Shown here in pieces: positions 38,430 through 51,676 of a stretch of DNA of 64,000 bases (position 1 is the stretch's first letter; the number at the start of each line of letters is the position of its first letter). The DNA comes from Fasciola hepatica (taxonomy: Eukaryota; Platyhelminthes; Trematoda; Plagiorchiida; Fasciolidae), in contig CANUEZ040000062.1 in the NCBI GenBank assembly GCA_948099385.1, forward strand, positions 186,001-250,000, in the 5' to 3' direction. The position numbers were made by a program, and so were the translations under genes. The notes under the pieces are model-generated. The model was not told where the DNA came from. It did no database searches and worked only from the letters and a program-made list of their open reading frames with translations.

Positions 38430-38730
38430 GTGTACAAGTATGAAGACCAGTGGGCAGACGAGTATCGGGTACGCATATCTGATCACCCGCAAAAACTGAA
38501 AAAGCGATCGTGTGCTTCCGTGCAATTCTGTCCACACATTCGCATACTACTTACTATCGATATGACTGCTTGCACACTCAGCCTCCTTGTTCGTTCGGTT
38601 AGCACTGAACCAGACACAAATAAATATGAGAAATCACAATTGTCATTCCTTTGTCCGCTCTTCAATGAACAGTATCCATTCACAATCCAGACCATTCAAA
38701 ATTAGATCCTAGTGAACATATAATATCCGA
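38430..38730 (+). repeat. most diverged single B-type monomer of region 4
   Basis: B patch plus many other changes: cattcgcatac, ctatcgatatg, cacactcagcc, actgaaccagacacaaat and ttcctttgtcc. The cgaat to caaat change removes a CpG. Its changes at several separate places suggest an older unit. Confidence 0.92.
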
Positions 38731-39633
38731 GTGTACAAGTATGAAGACCAGTGGACAGACGAGTATCGAGTACGCATATCTGATGAGCCTGAACAACCGC
38801 CAAATCGGTCGTGTGCTTCCGTGCAATTCTGTCCACACATTCACATACTACTTACTATCAATATGACTGCTTGCACATCCAGCCTCCTTGTTCGTTCGGT
38901 TAGCACTGACCCAGACACGAATAAATATGAGAAATCACAATTGTCATTCATTTGTCCGCTCTTCAATGAACAGTATCCATTCACAATCCAGACCCTTCAA
39001 AATTAGATCCTAGTGAACATATAATATCCGAGTGTACAAGTATGAAGACCAGTGGGCAGACGAGTATCGAGTACGCATATCTGATGAGCCTGAACAACCG
39101 CCAAATCGGTCGTGTGCTTCCGTGCAATTCTGTCCACACATTCACATACTACTTACTATCAATATGACTGCTTGCACATCCAGCCTCCTTGTTCGTTCGG
39201 TTAGCACTGACCCAGACACGAATAAATATGAGAAATCACAATTGTCATTCATTTGTCCGCTCTTCAATGAACAGTATCCATTCACAATCCAGACCATTCA
39301 AAATTAGATCCTAGTGAACATATAATATCCGAGTGTACAAGTATGAAGACCAGTGGGCAGACGAGTATCGAGTACGCATATCTGATGAGCCTGAACAACC
39401 GCCAAATCGGTCGTGTGCTTCCGTGCAATTCTGTCCACACATTCACATACTACTTACTATCAATATGACTGCTTGCACATCCAGCCTCCTTGTTCGTTCG
39501 GTTAGCACTGACCCAGACACGAATAAATATGAGAAATCACAATTGTCATTCATTTGTCCGCTCTTCAATGAACAGTATCCATTCACAATCCAGACCATTC
39601 AAAATTAGATCCTAGTGAACATATAATATCCGA

Positions 39634-39934
39634 GTGTACAAGTATGAAGACCAGTGGGCAGATGAGTATCGGGTACGCATATCTGATCACCCGCAAAAAC
39701 TGAAAAATCGGTCGTGTGCTTCCGTGCAATTCTGTCCACACATTCACATACTACTTACTATCAATATGACTGCTTGCACATCCAGCCTCCTTGTTCGTTC
39801 GGTTAGCACTGACCCAGACACGAATAAATATGAGAAATCACAATTGTCATTCATTTGTCCGCTCTTCAATGAACAGTATCCATTCACAATCCAGACCATT
39901 CAAAATTAGATCCTACTGAACATATAATATCCGA
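39634..39934 (+). repeat. B-type monomer (gaaaaatcggtcg form)
   Basis: The patch ends gaaaaatcggtcg, so its right edge is A-like. Also gcagatgag and, at its end, tcctactgaac. Four units after 38430. Confidence 0.92.
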
Positions 39935-40837
39935 GTGTACAAGTATGAAGACCAGTGGGCAGACGAGTATCGAGTACGCATATCTGATGAGCCTGAACAA
40001 CCGCCAAATCGGTCGTGTGCTTCCGTGCAATTCTGTCCACACATTCACATACTACTTACTATCAATATGACTGCTTGCACATCCAGCCTCCTTGTTCGTT
40101 CGGTTAGCACTGACCCAGACACGAATAAATATGACAAATCACAATTGTCATTCCTTTGTCCGCTCTTCAATGAACAGTATCCATTCACAATCCAGACCAT
40201 TCAAAATTAGATCCTAGTGAACATATAATATCCGAGTGTACAAGTATGAAGACCAGTGGGCAGACGAGTATCGAGTACGCATATCTGATGAGCCTGAACA
40301 ACCGCCAAATCGGTCGTGTGCTTCCGTGCAATTCTGTCCACACATTCACATACTACTTACTATCAATATGACTGCTTGCACATCCAGCCTCCTTGTTCGT
40401 TCGGTTAGCACTGACCCAGACACGAATAAATATGAGAAATCACAATTGTCATTCATTTGTCCGCTCTTCAATGAACAGTATCCATTCACAATCCAGACCA
40501 TTCAAAATTAGATCCTAGTGAACATATAATATCCGAGTGTACAAGTATGAAGACCAGTGGGCAGACCAGTATCGAGTACGCATATCTGATGAGCCTGAAC
40601 AACCGCCAAATCGGTCGTGTGCTTCCGTGCAATTCTGTCCACACATTCACATACTACTTACTATCAATATGACTGCTTGCACACTCAGCCTCCTTGTTCG
40701 TTCGGTTAGCACTGACCCAGACACGAATAAATATGAGAAATCACAATTGTCATTCATTTGTCCGCTCTTCAATGAACAGTATCCATTCACAATCCAGACC
40801 ATTCAAAATTAGATCCTAGTGAACATATAATATCCGA

Positions 40838-41138
40838 GTGTACAAGTATGAAGACCAGTGGGCAGACGAGTATCGGGTACGCATATCTGATCACCCGCAA
40901 AAAGTGAAAAAGCGATCGTGTGCTTCCGTGCAATTCTGTCCACACATTCACATACTACTTACTATCAATATGACTGTTTGCACATCCAGCCTCCTTGTTC
41001 GTTCGGTTAGCACTGACCCAGACACGAATAAATATGAGAAATCACAATTGTCATTCATTTGTCCGCTCTTCAATGAACAGTATCCATTCACAATCCAGAC
41101 CATTCAAAATTAGATCCTAGTGAACATATAATATCCGA
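40838..41138 (+). repeat. B-type monomer (gcaaaaagtg form)
   Basis: Patch reads cgcaaaaagtgaaaaagcg; also gactgtttgc, shared with 35420. Confidence 0.92.
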
Positions 41139-42041
41139 GTGTACAAGTATGAAGACCAGTGGGCAGACGAGTATCGAGTACGCATATCTGATGAGCCTGA
41201 ACAACCGCCAAATCGGTCGTGTGCTTCCGTGCAATTCTGTCCACACATTCACATACTACTTACTATCAATATGACTGCTTGCACATCCAGCCTCCTTGTT
41301 CGTTCGGTTAGCACTGACCCAGACACGAATAAATATGAGAAATCACAATTGTCATTCATTTGTCCGCTCTTCAATGAACAGTATCCATTCACAATCCAGA
41401 CCATTCAAAATTAGATCCTAGTGAACATATAATATCCGAGTGTACAAGTATGAAGACCAGTGGGCAGACGAGTATCGAGTACGCATATCTGATGAGCCTG
41501 AACAACCGCCAAATCGGTCGTGTGCTTCCGTGCAATTCTGTCCACACATTCACATACTACTTACTACCAATATGACTGCTTGCACATACAGCCTCCTTGT
41601 TCGTTCGGTTAGCACTGTTCCAGACACGAATAAATATGACAAATCACAATTGTCATTCATTTGTCCGCTCTTCAATGAACAGTATCCATTCACAATCCAG
41701 ACCATTCAAAATTAGATCCTAGTGAACATATAATATCCGAGTGTACAAGTATGAAGACCAGTGGACAGACGAGTATCGAGTACGCATATCTGATGAGCCT
41801 GAACAACCGCCAAATCGGTCGTGTGCTTCCGTGCAATTCTGTCCACACATTCACATACTACTTACTATCAATATGACTGCTTGCACATCCAGCCTCCTTG
41901 TTCGTTCGGTTAGCACTGACCCAGACACGAATAAATATGAGAAATCACAATTGTCATTCATTTGTCCGCTCTTCAATGAACAGTATCCATTCACAATCCA
42001 GACCATTCAAAATTAGATCCTAGTGAACATATAATATCCGA

Positions 42042-42342
42042 GTGTACAAGTATGAAGACCAGTGGGCAGACGAGTATCGGGTACGCATATCTGATCACCC
42101 GCAAAAACTGAAAAATTGGTCGTGTGCTTCCGTGCAATTCTGTCCACACATTCACATACTACTTACTATCAATATGACTGCTTGCACATCCAGCCTCCTT
42201 GTTCGTTCGGTTAGCACTGACCCAGACACGAATAAATATGAGAAATCACAATTGTCATTCATTTGTCCGCTCTTCAATGAACAGTATCCATTCACGATCC
42301 AGACCATTCAAAATTAGATCCTAGTGAACATATAATATCCGA
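42042..42342 (+). repeat. B-type monomer (gaaaaattggtcg form)
   Basis: The patch ends gaaaaattggtcg, giving a third right-edge form. A private ttcacgatcc is present near the end. Confidence 0.92.
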
Positions 42343-42944
42343 GTGTACAAGTATGAAGACCAGTGGACAGACGAGTATCGAGTACGCATATCTGATGAGC
42401 CTGAACAACCGCCAAATCGGTCGTGTGCTTCCGTGCAATTCTGTCCACACATTCACATACTACTTACTATCAATATGACTGCTTGCACATCCAGCCTCCT
42501 TGTTCGTTCGGTTAGCACTGACCCAGACACGAATAAATATGACAAATCACAATTCTCATTCATTTGTCCGCTCTTCAATGAACAGTATCCATTCACAATC
42601 CAGACCATTCAAAATTAGATCCTAGTGAACATATAATATCCGAGTGTACAAGTATGAAGACCAGTGGGCAGACGAGTATCGAGTACGCATATCTGATGAG
42701 CCTGAACAACCGCCAAATCGGTCGTGTGCTTCCGTGCAATTCTGTCCACACATTCACATACTACTTACTATCAATATGACTGCTTGCACATCCAGCCTCC
42801 TTGTTCGTTCGGTTAGCACTGACCCAGACACGAATAAATATGAGAAATCACAATTGTCATTCATTTGTCCGCTCTTCAATGAACAGTATCCATTCACAAT
42901 CCAGACCATTCAAAATTAGATCCTAGTGAACATATAATATCCGA

Positions 42945-43245
42945 GTGTACAAGTATGAAGACCAGTGGGCAGACGAGTATCGGGTACGCATATCTGATCA
43001 CCCGCAAAAACTGAAAAAGCGATCGTGTGCTTCCGTGCAATTCTGTCCACACATTCACATACTACTTACTATCAATATGACTGCTTGCACATCTAGCCTC
43101 CTTGTTCGTTCGGTTAGCACTGACCCAGACACGAATAAATATGACAAATCACAATTGTCATTCATTTGTCCGCTCTTCAATGAACAGCATCCATTCACAA
43201 TCCAGACCATTCAAAATTAGATCCTAGTGAACATATAATATCCGA
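42945..43245 (+). repeat. B-type monomer (gaaaaagcgatcg form)
   Basis: Three units after 42042. Also gacaaatcac, catctagcc and gaacagcatcc. Confidence 0.92.
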
Positions 43246-44148
43246 GTGTACAAGTATGAAGACCAGTGGGCAGATGAGTATCGAGTACGCATATCTGATG
43301 AGCCTGAACAACCGCCAAATCGGTCGTGTGCTTCCGTGCAATTCTGTCCACACATTCACATACTACTTACTATCAATATGACTGCTTGCACATCCAGCCT
43401 CCTTGTTCGTTCGGTTAGCACTGACCCAGACACGAATAAATATGAGAAATCACAATTGTCATTCATTTGTCCGCTCCTCAATGAACAGTATCCATTCACA
43501 ATCCAGACCATTCAAAATTAGATCCTAGTGAACATATAATATCCGAGTGTACAAGTATGAAGACCAGTGGGCAGACGAGTATCGAGTACGCATATCTGAT
43601 GAGCCTGAACAACCGCCAAATCGGTCGTGTGCTTCCGTGCAATTCTGTCCACACATTCACATACTACTTACTATCAATATGACTGCTTGCACATCCAGCC
43701 TCCTTGTTCGTTCGGTTAGCACTGACCCAGACACGAATAAATATGAGAAATCACAATTGTCATTCATTTGTCCGCTCTTCAATGAACAGTATCCATTCAC
43801 AATCCAGACCATTCAAAATTAGATCCTAGTGAACATATAATATCCGAGTGTACAAGTATGAAGACCAGTGGGCAGATGAGTATCGAGTACGCATATCTGA
43901 TGAGCCTGAACAACCGCCAAATCGGTCGTGTGCTTCCGTGCAATTCTGTCCAAACATTCACATACTACTTACTATCAATATGACTGCTTGCACATCCAGC
44001 CTCCTTGTTCGTTCGGTTAGCACTGACCCAGACACGAATAAATATGAGAAATCACAATTGTCATTCCTTTGTCCGCTCTTCAATGAACAGTATCCATTCA
44101 CAATCCAGACCATTCAAAATTAGATCCTAGTGAACATATAATATCCGA

Positions 44149-44449
44149 GTGTACAAGTATGAAGACCAGTGGGCAGACGAGTATCGGGTACGCATATCTG
44201 ATCACCCGCAAAAACTGAAAAATTGGTCCTGTGATTCCGTGCAATTCTGTCCACACATTCACATACTACTTACTACCAATATGACTGCTTGCACATCCAG
44301 CCTCCTTGTTCGTTCGGTTAGCACTGACCCAGACACGAATAAATATGAGAAATCACAATTGTCATTCATTTGTCCGCTCCTCAATGAACAGTATCCATTC
44401 ACAATCCAGACCATTCAAAATTAGATCCTAGTGAACATATAATATCCGA
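44149..44449 (+). repeat. B-type monomer (ttggtcctgtgatt form)
   Basis: The patch ends gaaaaattggtcctg and is followed by a private gtgattccgtg. Also ctaccaatatg. First of a run of B units spaced exactly 903 bases. Confidence 0.92.
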
Positions 44450-45051
44450 GTGTACAAGTATGAAGACCAGTGGGCAGACGAGTATCGAGTACGCATATCT
44501 GATGAGCCTGAACAACCGCCAAATCGGTCGTGTGCTTCCGTGCAATTCTGTCCACACATTCACATACTACTTACTATCAATATGACTGCTTGCACATCCA
44601 GCCTCCTTGTTCGTTCGGTTAGCACTGACCCAGACACGAATAAATATGAGAAATCACAATTGTCATTCATTTGTCCGCTCTTCAATGAACAGTATCCATT
44701 CACAATCCAGACCATTCAAAATTAGATCCTAGTGAACATATAATATCCGAGTGTACAAGTATGAAGACCAGTGGGCAGATGAGTATCGAGTACGCATATC
44801 TGATGAGCCTGAACAACCGCCAAATCGGTCGTGTGCTTCCGTGCAATTCTGTCCACACATTCACATACTACTTACTATCAATATGACTGCTTGCACATCC
44901 AGCCTCCTTGTTCGTTCGGTTAGCACTGACCCAGACACGAATAAATATGAGAAATCACAATTGTCATTCCTTTGTCCGCTCTTCAATGAACAGTATCCAT
45001 TCACAATCCAGACCATTCAAAATTAGATCCTAGTGAACATATAATATCCGA

Positions 45052-45352
45052 GTGTACAAGTATGAAGACCAGTGGGCAGACGAGTATCGGGTACGCATAT
45101 CTGATCACCCGCAAAAACTGAAAAATTGGTCCTGTGCTTCCGTGCAATTCTGTCCACACATTCACATACTACTTACTATCAATATGACTGCTTGCACATA
45201 CAGGCTCCTTGTTCGTTCGGTTAGCACTGACCCAGACACGAATAAATATGAGAAATCACAATTGTCATTCATTTGTCCGCTCTTCAATGAACAGTATCCA
45301 TTCACAATCCAGACCATTCAAAATTAGATCCTAGTGAACATATAATATCCGA
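45052..45352 (+). repeat. B-type monomer with cacatacaggctcc
   Basis: Patch ends ttggtcctgtgc; cacatacaggctcc follows. Appears the same as 47460 by eye. Confidence 0.92.
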
Positions 45353-45954
45353 GTGTACAAGTATGAAGACCAGTGGGCAGACGAGTATCGAGTACGCATA
45401 TCTGATGAGCCTGAACAACCGCCAAATCGGTCGTGTGCTTCCGTGCAATTCTGTCCACACATTCACATAATAATTACTATCAATATGACTGCTTGCACAT
45501 CCAGCCTCCTTGTTCGTTCGGTTAGCACTGACCCAGACACGAAAAAATATGAGAAATCACAATTGTCATTCATTTGTCCGCTCCTCAATGAACAGTATCC
45601 ATTCACAATCCAGACCATTCAAAATTAGATCCTAGTGAACATATAATATCCGAGTGTACAAGTATGAAGACCAGTGGGCAGATGAGTATCGAGTACGCAT
45701 ATCTGATGAGCCTGAACAACCGCCAAATCGGTCGTGTGCTTCCGTGCAATTCTGTCCACACATTCACATACTACTTACTATCAATATGACTGCTTGCACA
45801 TCCAGCCTCCTTGTTCGTTCGGTTAGCACTGACCCAGACACGAATAAATATGAGAAATCACAATTGTCATTCATTTGTCCGCTCTTCAATGAACAGTATC
45901 CATTCACAATCCAGACCATTCAAAATTAGATCCTAGTGAACATATAATATCCGA

Positions 45955-46255
45955 GTGTACAAGTATGAAGACCAGTGGGCAGACGAGTATCGGGTACGCA
46001 TATTTGATCACCCGCAAAAACTGAAAAATTGGTCGTGTGCTTCCGTGCAATTCTGTCCACACATTCGCATACTACTTACTATCAATATGACTGCTTGCAC
46101 ATCCAGCCTCCTTGTTCGTTCGGTTAGCACTGACCCAGACACGAATAAATATGAGAAATCACAATTGTCATTCATTTGTCCGCTCTTCAATGAACAGTAT
46201 CCATTCACAATCCAGACCATTCAAAATTAGATCCTAGTGAACATATAATATCCGA
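45955..46255 (+). repeat. B-type monomer with catatttgatcaccc
   Basis: Also has cattcgcatac. Partner of 48664 in the 2,709-bp HOR. Confidence 0.92.
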
Positions 46256-46857
46256 GTGTACAAGTATGAAGACCAGTGGGCAGACGAGTATCGAGTACGC
46301 ATATCTGATGAGCCTGAACAACCGCCAAATCGGTCGTGTGCTTCCGTGCAATTCTGTCCACACATTCACATACTACTTACTATCAATATGACTGCTTGCA
46401 CATCCAGCCTCCTTGTTCGTTCGGTTAGCACTGACCCAGACACGAATAAATATGACAAATCACAATTGTCATTCCTTTGTCCGCTCTTCAATGAACAGTA
46501 TCCATTCACAATCCAGACCATTCAAAATTAGATCCTAGTGAACATATAATATCCGAGTGTACAAGTATGAAGACCAGTGGGCAGATGAGTATCGAGTACG
46601 CATATCTGATGAGCCTGAACAACCGCCAAATCGGTCGTGTGCTTCCGTGCAATTCTGTCCAAACATTCACATACTACTTACTATCAATATGACTGCTTGC
46701 ACATCCAGCCTCCTTGTTCGTTCGGTTAGCACTGACCCAGACACGAATAAATATGAGAAATCACAATTGTCATTCCTTTGTCCGCTCTTCAATGAACAGT
46801 ATCCATTCACAATCCAGACCATTCAAAATTAGATCCTAGTGAACATATAATATCCGA

Positions 46858-47158
46858 GTGTACAAGTATGAAGACCAGTGGGCAGACGAGTATCGGGTAC
46901 GCATATCTGATCACCCGAAAAAACTGAAAAATTGGTCCTGTGCTTCCGTGCAATTCTGTCCACACATTCGCATACTACTTACTATCAATATGACTGCTTG
47001 CACACTCAGGCTCCTTGTTCGTTCGGTTAGCACTGACCCAGACACGAATAAATATGAGAAATCACAATTGTCATTCATTTGTCCGCTCTTCAATGAACAG
47101 TATCCATTCACAATCCAGACCATTCAAAATTAGATCCTAGTGAACATATAATATCCGA
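46858..47158 (+). repeat. B-type monomer (cacccgaaaaaactg form)
   Basis: A C to A change in the patch gives cacccgaaaaaactg. Also cattcgcatac and cacactcaggctcc. Same as 47761, 903 bases on. Confidence 0.92.
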
Positions 47159-47459
47159 GTGTACAAGTATGAAGACCAGTGGGCAGACGAGTATCGAGTA
47201 CGCATATCTGATGAGCCTGAACAACCGCCAAATCGGTCGTGTGCTTCCGTGCAATTCTGTCCACACATTCACATACTACTTACTATCAATATGACTGCTT
47301 GCACATCCAGCCTCCTTGTTCGTTCGGTTAGCACTGACCCAGACACGAAAAAATATGAGAAATCACAATTGTCATTCCTTTGTCCGCTCTTCAATGAACA
47401 GTATCCATTCACAATCCAGACCATTCAAAATTAGATCCTAGTGAACATATAATATCCGA

Positions 47460-47760
47460 GTGTACAAGTATGAAGACCAGTGGGCAGACGAGTATCGGGT
47501 ACGCATATCTGATCACCCGCAAAAACTGAAAAATTGGTCCTGTGCTTCCGTGCAATTCTGTCCACACATTCACATACTACTTACTATCAATATGACTGCT
47601 TGCACATACAGGCTCCTTGTTCGTTCGGTTAGCACTGACCCAGACACGAATAAATATGAGAAATCACAATTGTCATTCATTTGTCCGCTCTTCAATGAAC
47701 AGTATCCATTCACAATCCAGACCATTCAAAATTAGATCCTAGTGAACATATAATATCCGA
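47460..47760 (+). repeat. B-type monomer outside the trimer rhythm
   Basis: Same form as 45052 (cacatacaggctcc) but placed directly before another B unit (47761), giving two B units side by side. Confidence 0.9.
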
Positions 47761-48061
47761 GTGTACAAGTATGAAGACCAGTGGGCAGACGAGTATCGGG
47801 TACGCATATCTGATCACCCGAAAAAACTGAAAAATTGGTCCTGTGCTTCCGTGCAATTCTGTCCACACATTCGCATACTACTTACTATCAATATGACTGC
47901 TTGCACACTCAGGCTCCTTGTTCGTTCGGTTAGCACTGACCCAGACACGAATAAATATGAGAAATCACAATTGTCATTCATTTGTCCGCTCTTCAATGAA
48001 CAGTATCCATTCACAATCCAGACCATTCAAAATTAGATCCTAGTGAACATATAATATCCGA
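47761..48061 (+). repeat. B-type monomer (cacccgaaaaaactg form), second copy
   Basis: Same markers as 46858, and in step with the 903-base rhythm. Confidence 0.92.
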
Positions 48062-48663
48062 GTGTACAAGTATGAAGACCAGTGGGCAGACGAGTATCGA
48101 GTACGCATATCTGATGAGCCTGAACAACCGCCAAATCGGTCGTGTGCTTCCGTGCAATTCTGTCCACACATTCACATACTACTTACTATCAATATGACTG
48201 CTTGCACATCCAGCCTCCTTGTTCGTTCGGTTAGCACTGACCCAGACACGAAAAAATATGAGAAATCACAATTGTCATTCATTTGTCCGCTCCTCAATGA
48301 ACAGTATCCATTCACAATCCAGACCATTCAAAATTAGATCCTAGTGAACATATAATATCCGAGTGTACAAGTATGAAGACCAGTGGGCAGATGAGTATCG
48401 AGTACGCATATCTGATGAGCCTGAACAACCGCCAAATCGGTCGTGTGCTTCCGTGCAATTCTGTCCACACATTCACATACTACTTACTATCAATATGACT
48501 GCTTGCACATCCAGCCTCCTTGTTCGTTCGGTTAGCACTGACCCAGACACGAATAAATATGAGAAATCACAATTGTCATTCATTTGTCCGCTCTTCAATG
48601 AACAGTATCCATTCACAATCCAGACCATTCAAAATTAGATCCTAGTGAACATATAATATCCGA

Positions 48664-48964
48664 GTGTACAAGTATGAAGACCAGTGGGCAGACGAGTATC
48701 GGGTACGCATATTTGATCACCCGCAAAAACTGAAAAATTGGTCGTGTGCTTCCGTGCAATTCTGTCCACACATTCGCATACTACTTACTATCAATATGAC
48801 TGCTTGCACATCCAGCCTCCTTGTTCGTTCGGTTAGCACTGACCCAGACACGAATAAATATGACAAATCACAATTCTCATTCATTTGTCCGCTCTTCAAT
48901 GAACAGTATCCATTCACAATCCAGACCATTCAAAATTAGATCCTAGTGAACATATAATATCCGA
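48664..48964 (+). repeat. B-type monomer with catatttgatcaccc, second copy
   Basis: Partner of 45955. Its right half instead has gacaaatcac and caattctcattc, so the copies differ there. Confidence 0.92.
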
Positions 48965-49265
48965 GTGTACAAGTATGAAGACCAGTGGGCAGACGAGTAT
49001 CGAGTACGCATATCTGATGAGCCTGAACAACCGCCAAATCGGTCGTGTGCTTCCGTGCAATTCTGTCCACACATTCACATACTACTTACTATCAATATGA
49101 CTGCTTGCACATCCAGCCTCCTTGTTCGTTCGGTTAGCACTGACCCAGACACGAATAAATATGACAAATCACAATTCTCATTCATTTGTCCGCTCTTCAA
49201 TGAACAGTATCCATTCACAATCCAGACCATTCAAAATTAGATCCTAGTGAACATATAATATCCGA

Positions 49266-49567
49266 GTGTACAAGTATGAAGACCAGTGGGCAGACGAGTA
49301 TCGGGTACGCATATCTGATCACCCGCAAAAATTGAAAAAAACGGTCATGTGCTTCCGTGCAATTCTGTCCACACATTCACATACTACTTACTATCAATAT
49401 GACTGCTTGCACATCCAGCCTCCTTGTTCGTTCGGTTAGCATTGACCCAGACACGAATAAATATGAGAAATCACAATTGTCATTCATTTGTCCGCTCTTC
49501 AATGAACAGTATCCATTCACAATCCAGACCACTCAAAATTAGATCCTAGTGAACATATAATATCCGA
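49266..49567 (+). repeat. 302-bp B-prime monomer 1
   Basis: Seven-A run at 49335-49341 in gcaaaaattgaaaaaaacgg. The extra base shifts the open frame, leaving only a 61-codon GTG-started remnant. Also agcattgaccc and gaccactcaaaatt. Confidence 0.93.
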
Positions 49568-49869
49568 GTGTACAAGTATGAAGACCAGTGGGCAGACGAG
49601 TATCGAGTACGCATATCTGATCACCCGCAAAAAGTGAAAAAAACGGTCATGTGCTTCCGTGCAATTCTGTCCACACATTCACATACTACTTACTATCAAT
49701 ATGACTGCTTGCACATACAGCCTCCTTGTTCGTTCGGTTAGCACTGACCCAGACACGAATAAATATGACAAATCACAATTGTCATTCATTTGTCCGCTCC
49801 TCAATGAACAGTATCCATTCACAATCCAGACCATTCAAAATTAGATCCTAGTGAACATATAATATCCGA
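49568..49869 (+). repeat. 302-bp B-prime monomer 2 (mosaic left edge)
   Basis: Seven-A run at 49637-49643 and gcaaaaagtg in the patch. Unlike other B units it has A-like cgagtacgc just before the patch. A recombination or conversion edge between the two markers is the simplest reading. Confidence 0.92.
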
Positions 49870-50170
49870 GTGTACAAGTATGAAGACCAGTGGGCAGATG
49901 AGTATCGAGTACGCATATCTGATGAGCCTGAACAACCGCCAAATCGGTCGTGTGCTTCCGTGCAATTCTGTCCACACATTCACATACTACTTACTATCAA
50001 TATGACTGCTTGCACATCCAGCCTCCTTGTTCGTTCGGTTAGCACTGACCCAGACACGAATAAATATGAGAAATCACAATTGTCATTCATTTGTCCGCTC
50101 TTCAATGAACAGTATCCATTCACAATCCAGACCATTCAAAATTAGATCCTAGTGAACATATAATATCCGA

Positions 50171-51676
50171 GTGTACAAGTATGAAGACCAGTGGGCAGAC
50201 GAGTATCGAGTACGCATATCTGATGAGCCTGAACAACCGCCAAATCGGTCGTGTGCTTCCGTGCAATTCTGTCCACACATTCACATACTACTTACTATCA
50301 ATATGACTGCTTGCACATCCAGCCTCCTTGTTCGTTCGGTTAGCACTGACCCAGACACGAATAAATATGACAAATCACAATCGTCATTCATTTGTCCGCT
50401 CCTCAATGAACAGTATCCATTCACAATCCAGACCACTCAAAATTAGATCCTAGTGAACATATAATATCCGAGTGTACAAGTATGAAGACCAGTGGGCAGA
50501 TGAGTATCGAGTACGCATATCTGATGAGCCTGAACAACCGCCAAATCGGTCGTGTGCTTCCGTGCAATTCTGTCCACACATTCACATACTACTTACTATC
50601 AATATGACTGCTTGCACATCCAGCCTCCTTGTTCGTTCGGTTAGCACTGTTCCAGACACGAATAAATATGACAAATCACAATTGTCATTCATTTGTCCGC
50701 TCTTCAATGAACAGTATCCATTCACAATCCAGACCATTCAAAATTAGATCCTAGTGAACATATAATATCCGAGTGTACAAGTATGAAGACCAGTGGGCAG
50801 ACGAGTATCGAGTACGCATATCTGATGAGCCTGAACAACCGCCAAATCGGTCGTGTGCTTCCGTGCAATTCTGTCCACACATTCACATACTACTTACTAT
50901 CAATATGACTGCTTGCACATCCAGCCTCCTTGTTCGTTCGGTTAGCACTGACCCAGACACGAATAAATATGACAAATCACAATTGTCATTCATTTGTCCG
51001 CTCTTCAATGAACAGTATCCATTCACAATCCAGACCATTCAAAATTAGATCCTAGTGAACATATAATATCCGAGTGTACAAGTATGAAGACCAGTGGGCA
51101 GACGAGTATCGAGTACGCATATCTGATGAGCCTGAACAACCGCCAAATCGGTCGTGTGCTTCCGTGCAATTCTGTCCACACATTCACATACTACTTACTA
51201 TCAATATGACTGCTTGCACATCCAGCCTCCTTGTTCGTTCGGTTAGCACTGACCCAGACACGAATAAATATGAGAAATCACAATTGTCATTCATTTGTCC
51301 GCTCTTCAATGAACAGTATCCATTCACAATCCAGACCATTCAAAATTAGATCCTAGTGAACATATAATATCCGAGTGTACAAGTATGAAGACCAGTGGGC
51401 AGACGAGTATCGGGTACGCATATCTGATCACCCGCAAAAATTGAAAAAAACGGTCATGTGCTTCCGTGCAATTCTGTCCACACATTCACATAATACTTAC
51501 TATCAATATGACTGCTTGCACACTCAGCCTCCTTGTTCGTTCGGTTAGCATTGACCCAGACACGAATAAATATGAGAAATCACAATCGTCATTCATTTGT
51601 CCGCTCTTCAATGAACAGTATCCATTCACAATCCAGACCATTCAAAATTAGATCCTAGTGAACATATAATATCCGA
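50171..51676 (+). repeat. 5-unit segment of region 5 (1,506 bp)
   Basis: Units 50171, 50472 (cactgttccagac), 50773, 51074 and 51375 (302 bp). The next copy, 51677-52881, lacks an equivalent of 50773 and is therefore 1,205 bp. The same cactgttccagac also occurs far away at 41440. Confidence 0.8.
51375..51676 (+). repeat. 302-bp B-prime monomer 3
   Basis: Seven-A run at 51444-51450. Also cacataatactt, cacactcagcc, agcattgaccc and caatcgtcattc. Confidence 0.93.

Larger units (their letters stand above)
43848..46556 (+). repeat. 9-mer HOR (three trimers), copy 1 (2,709 bp)
   Basis: Starts with unit 43848, marked gtccaaacattc, gcagatgag and ttcctttgtcc. The same unit recurs 2,709 bases later at 46557. 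B units at 44149, 45052 and 45955 keep a three-unit rhythm. The third has the private catatttgatcaccc, which returns at 48664. Confidence 0.87.
35420..49265 (+). repeat. array region 4: interspersed A- and B-type units
   Basis: B-type units differ from A-type in monomer positions about 55-78, where gagcctgaacaaccgccaaa becomes cacccgcaaaaactgaaaaa. They also have cgggtacgc just before the patch. They recur every 2-7 units on the left and every third unit (903 bases) from 44149 rightward. The rest of each B unit is nearly identical to A units. Confidence 0.93.
46557..49265 (+). repeat. 9-mer HOR (three trimers), copy 2 (2,709 bp)
   Basis: Matches copy 1 at 46557/43848, 46858/44149, 47761/45052, 48062/45353 (acgaaaaaatatg) and 48664/45955 (catatttgatcaccc). 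One position differs in type: 47460 is B where its partner 44751 is A, and it matches 45052 instead. Confidence 0.85.
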
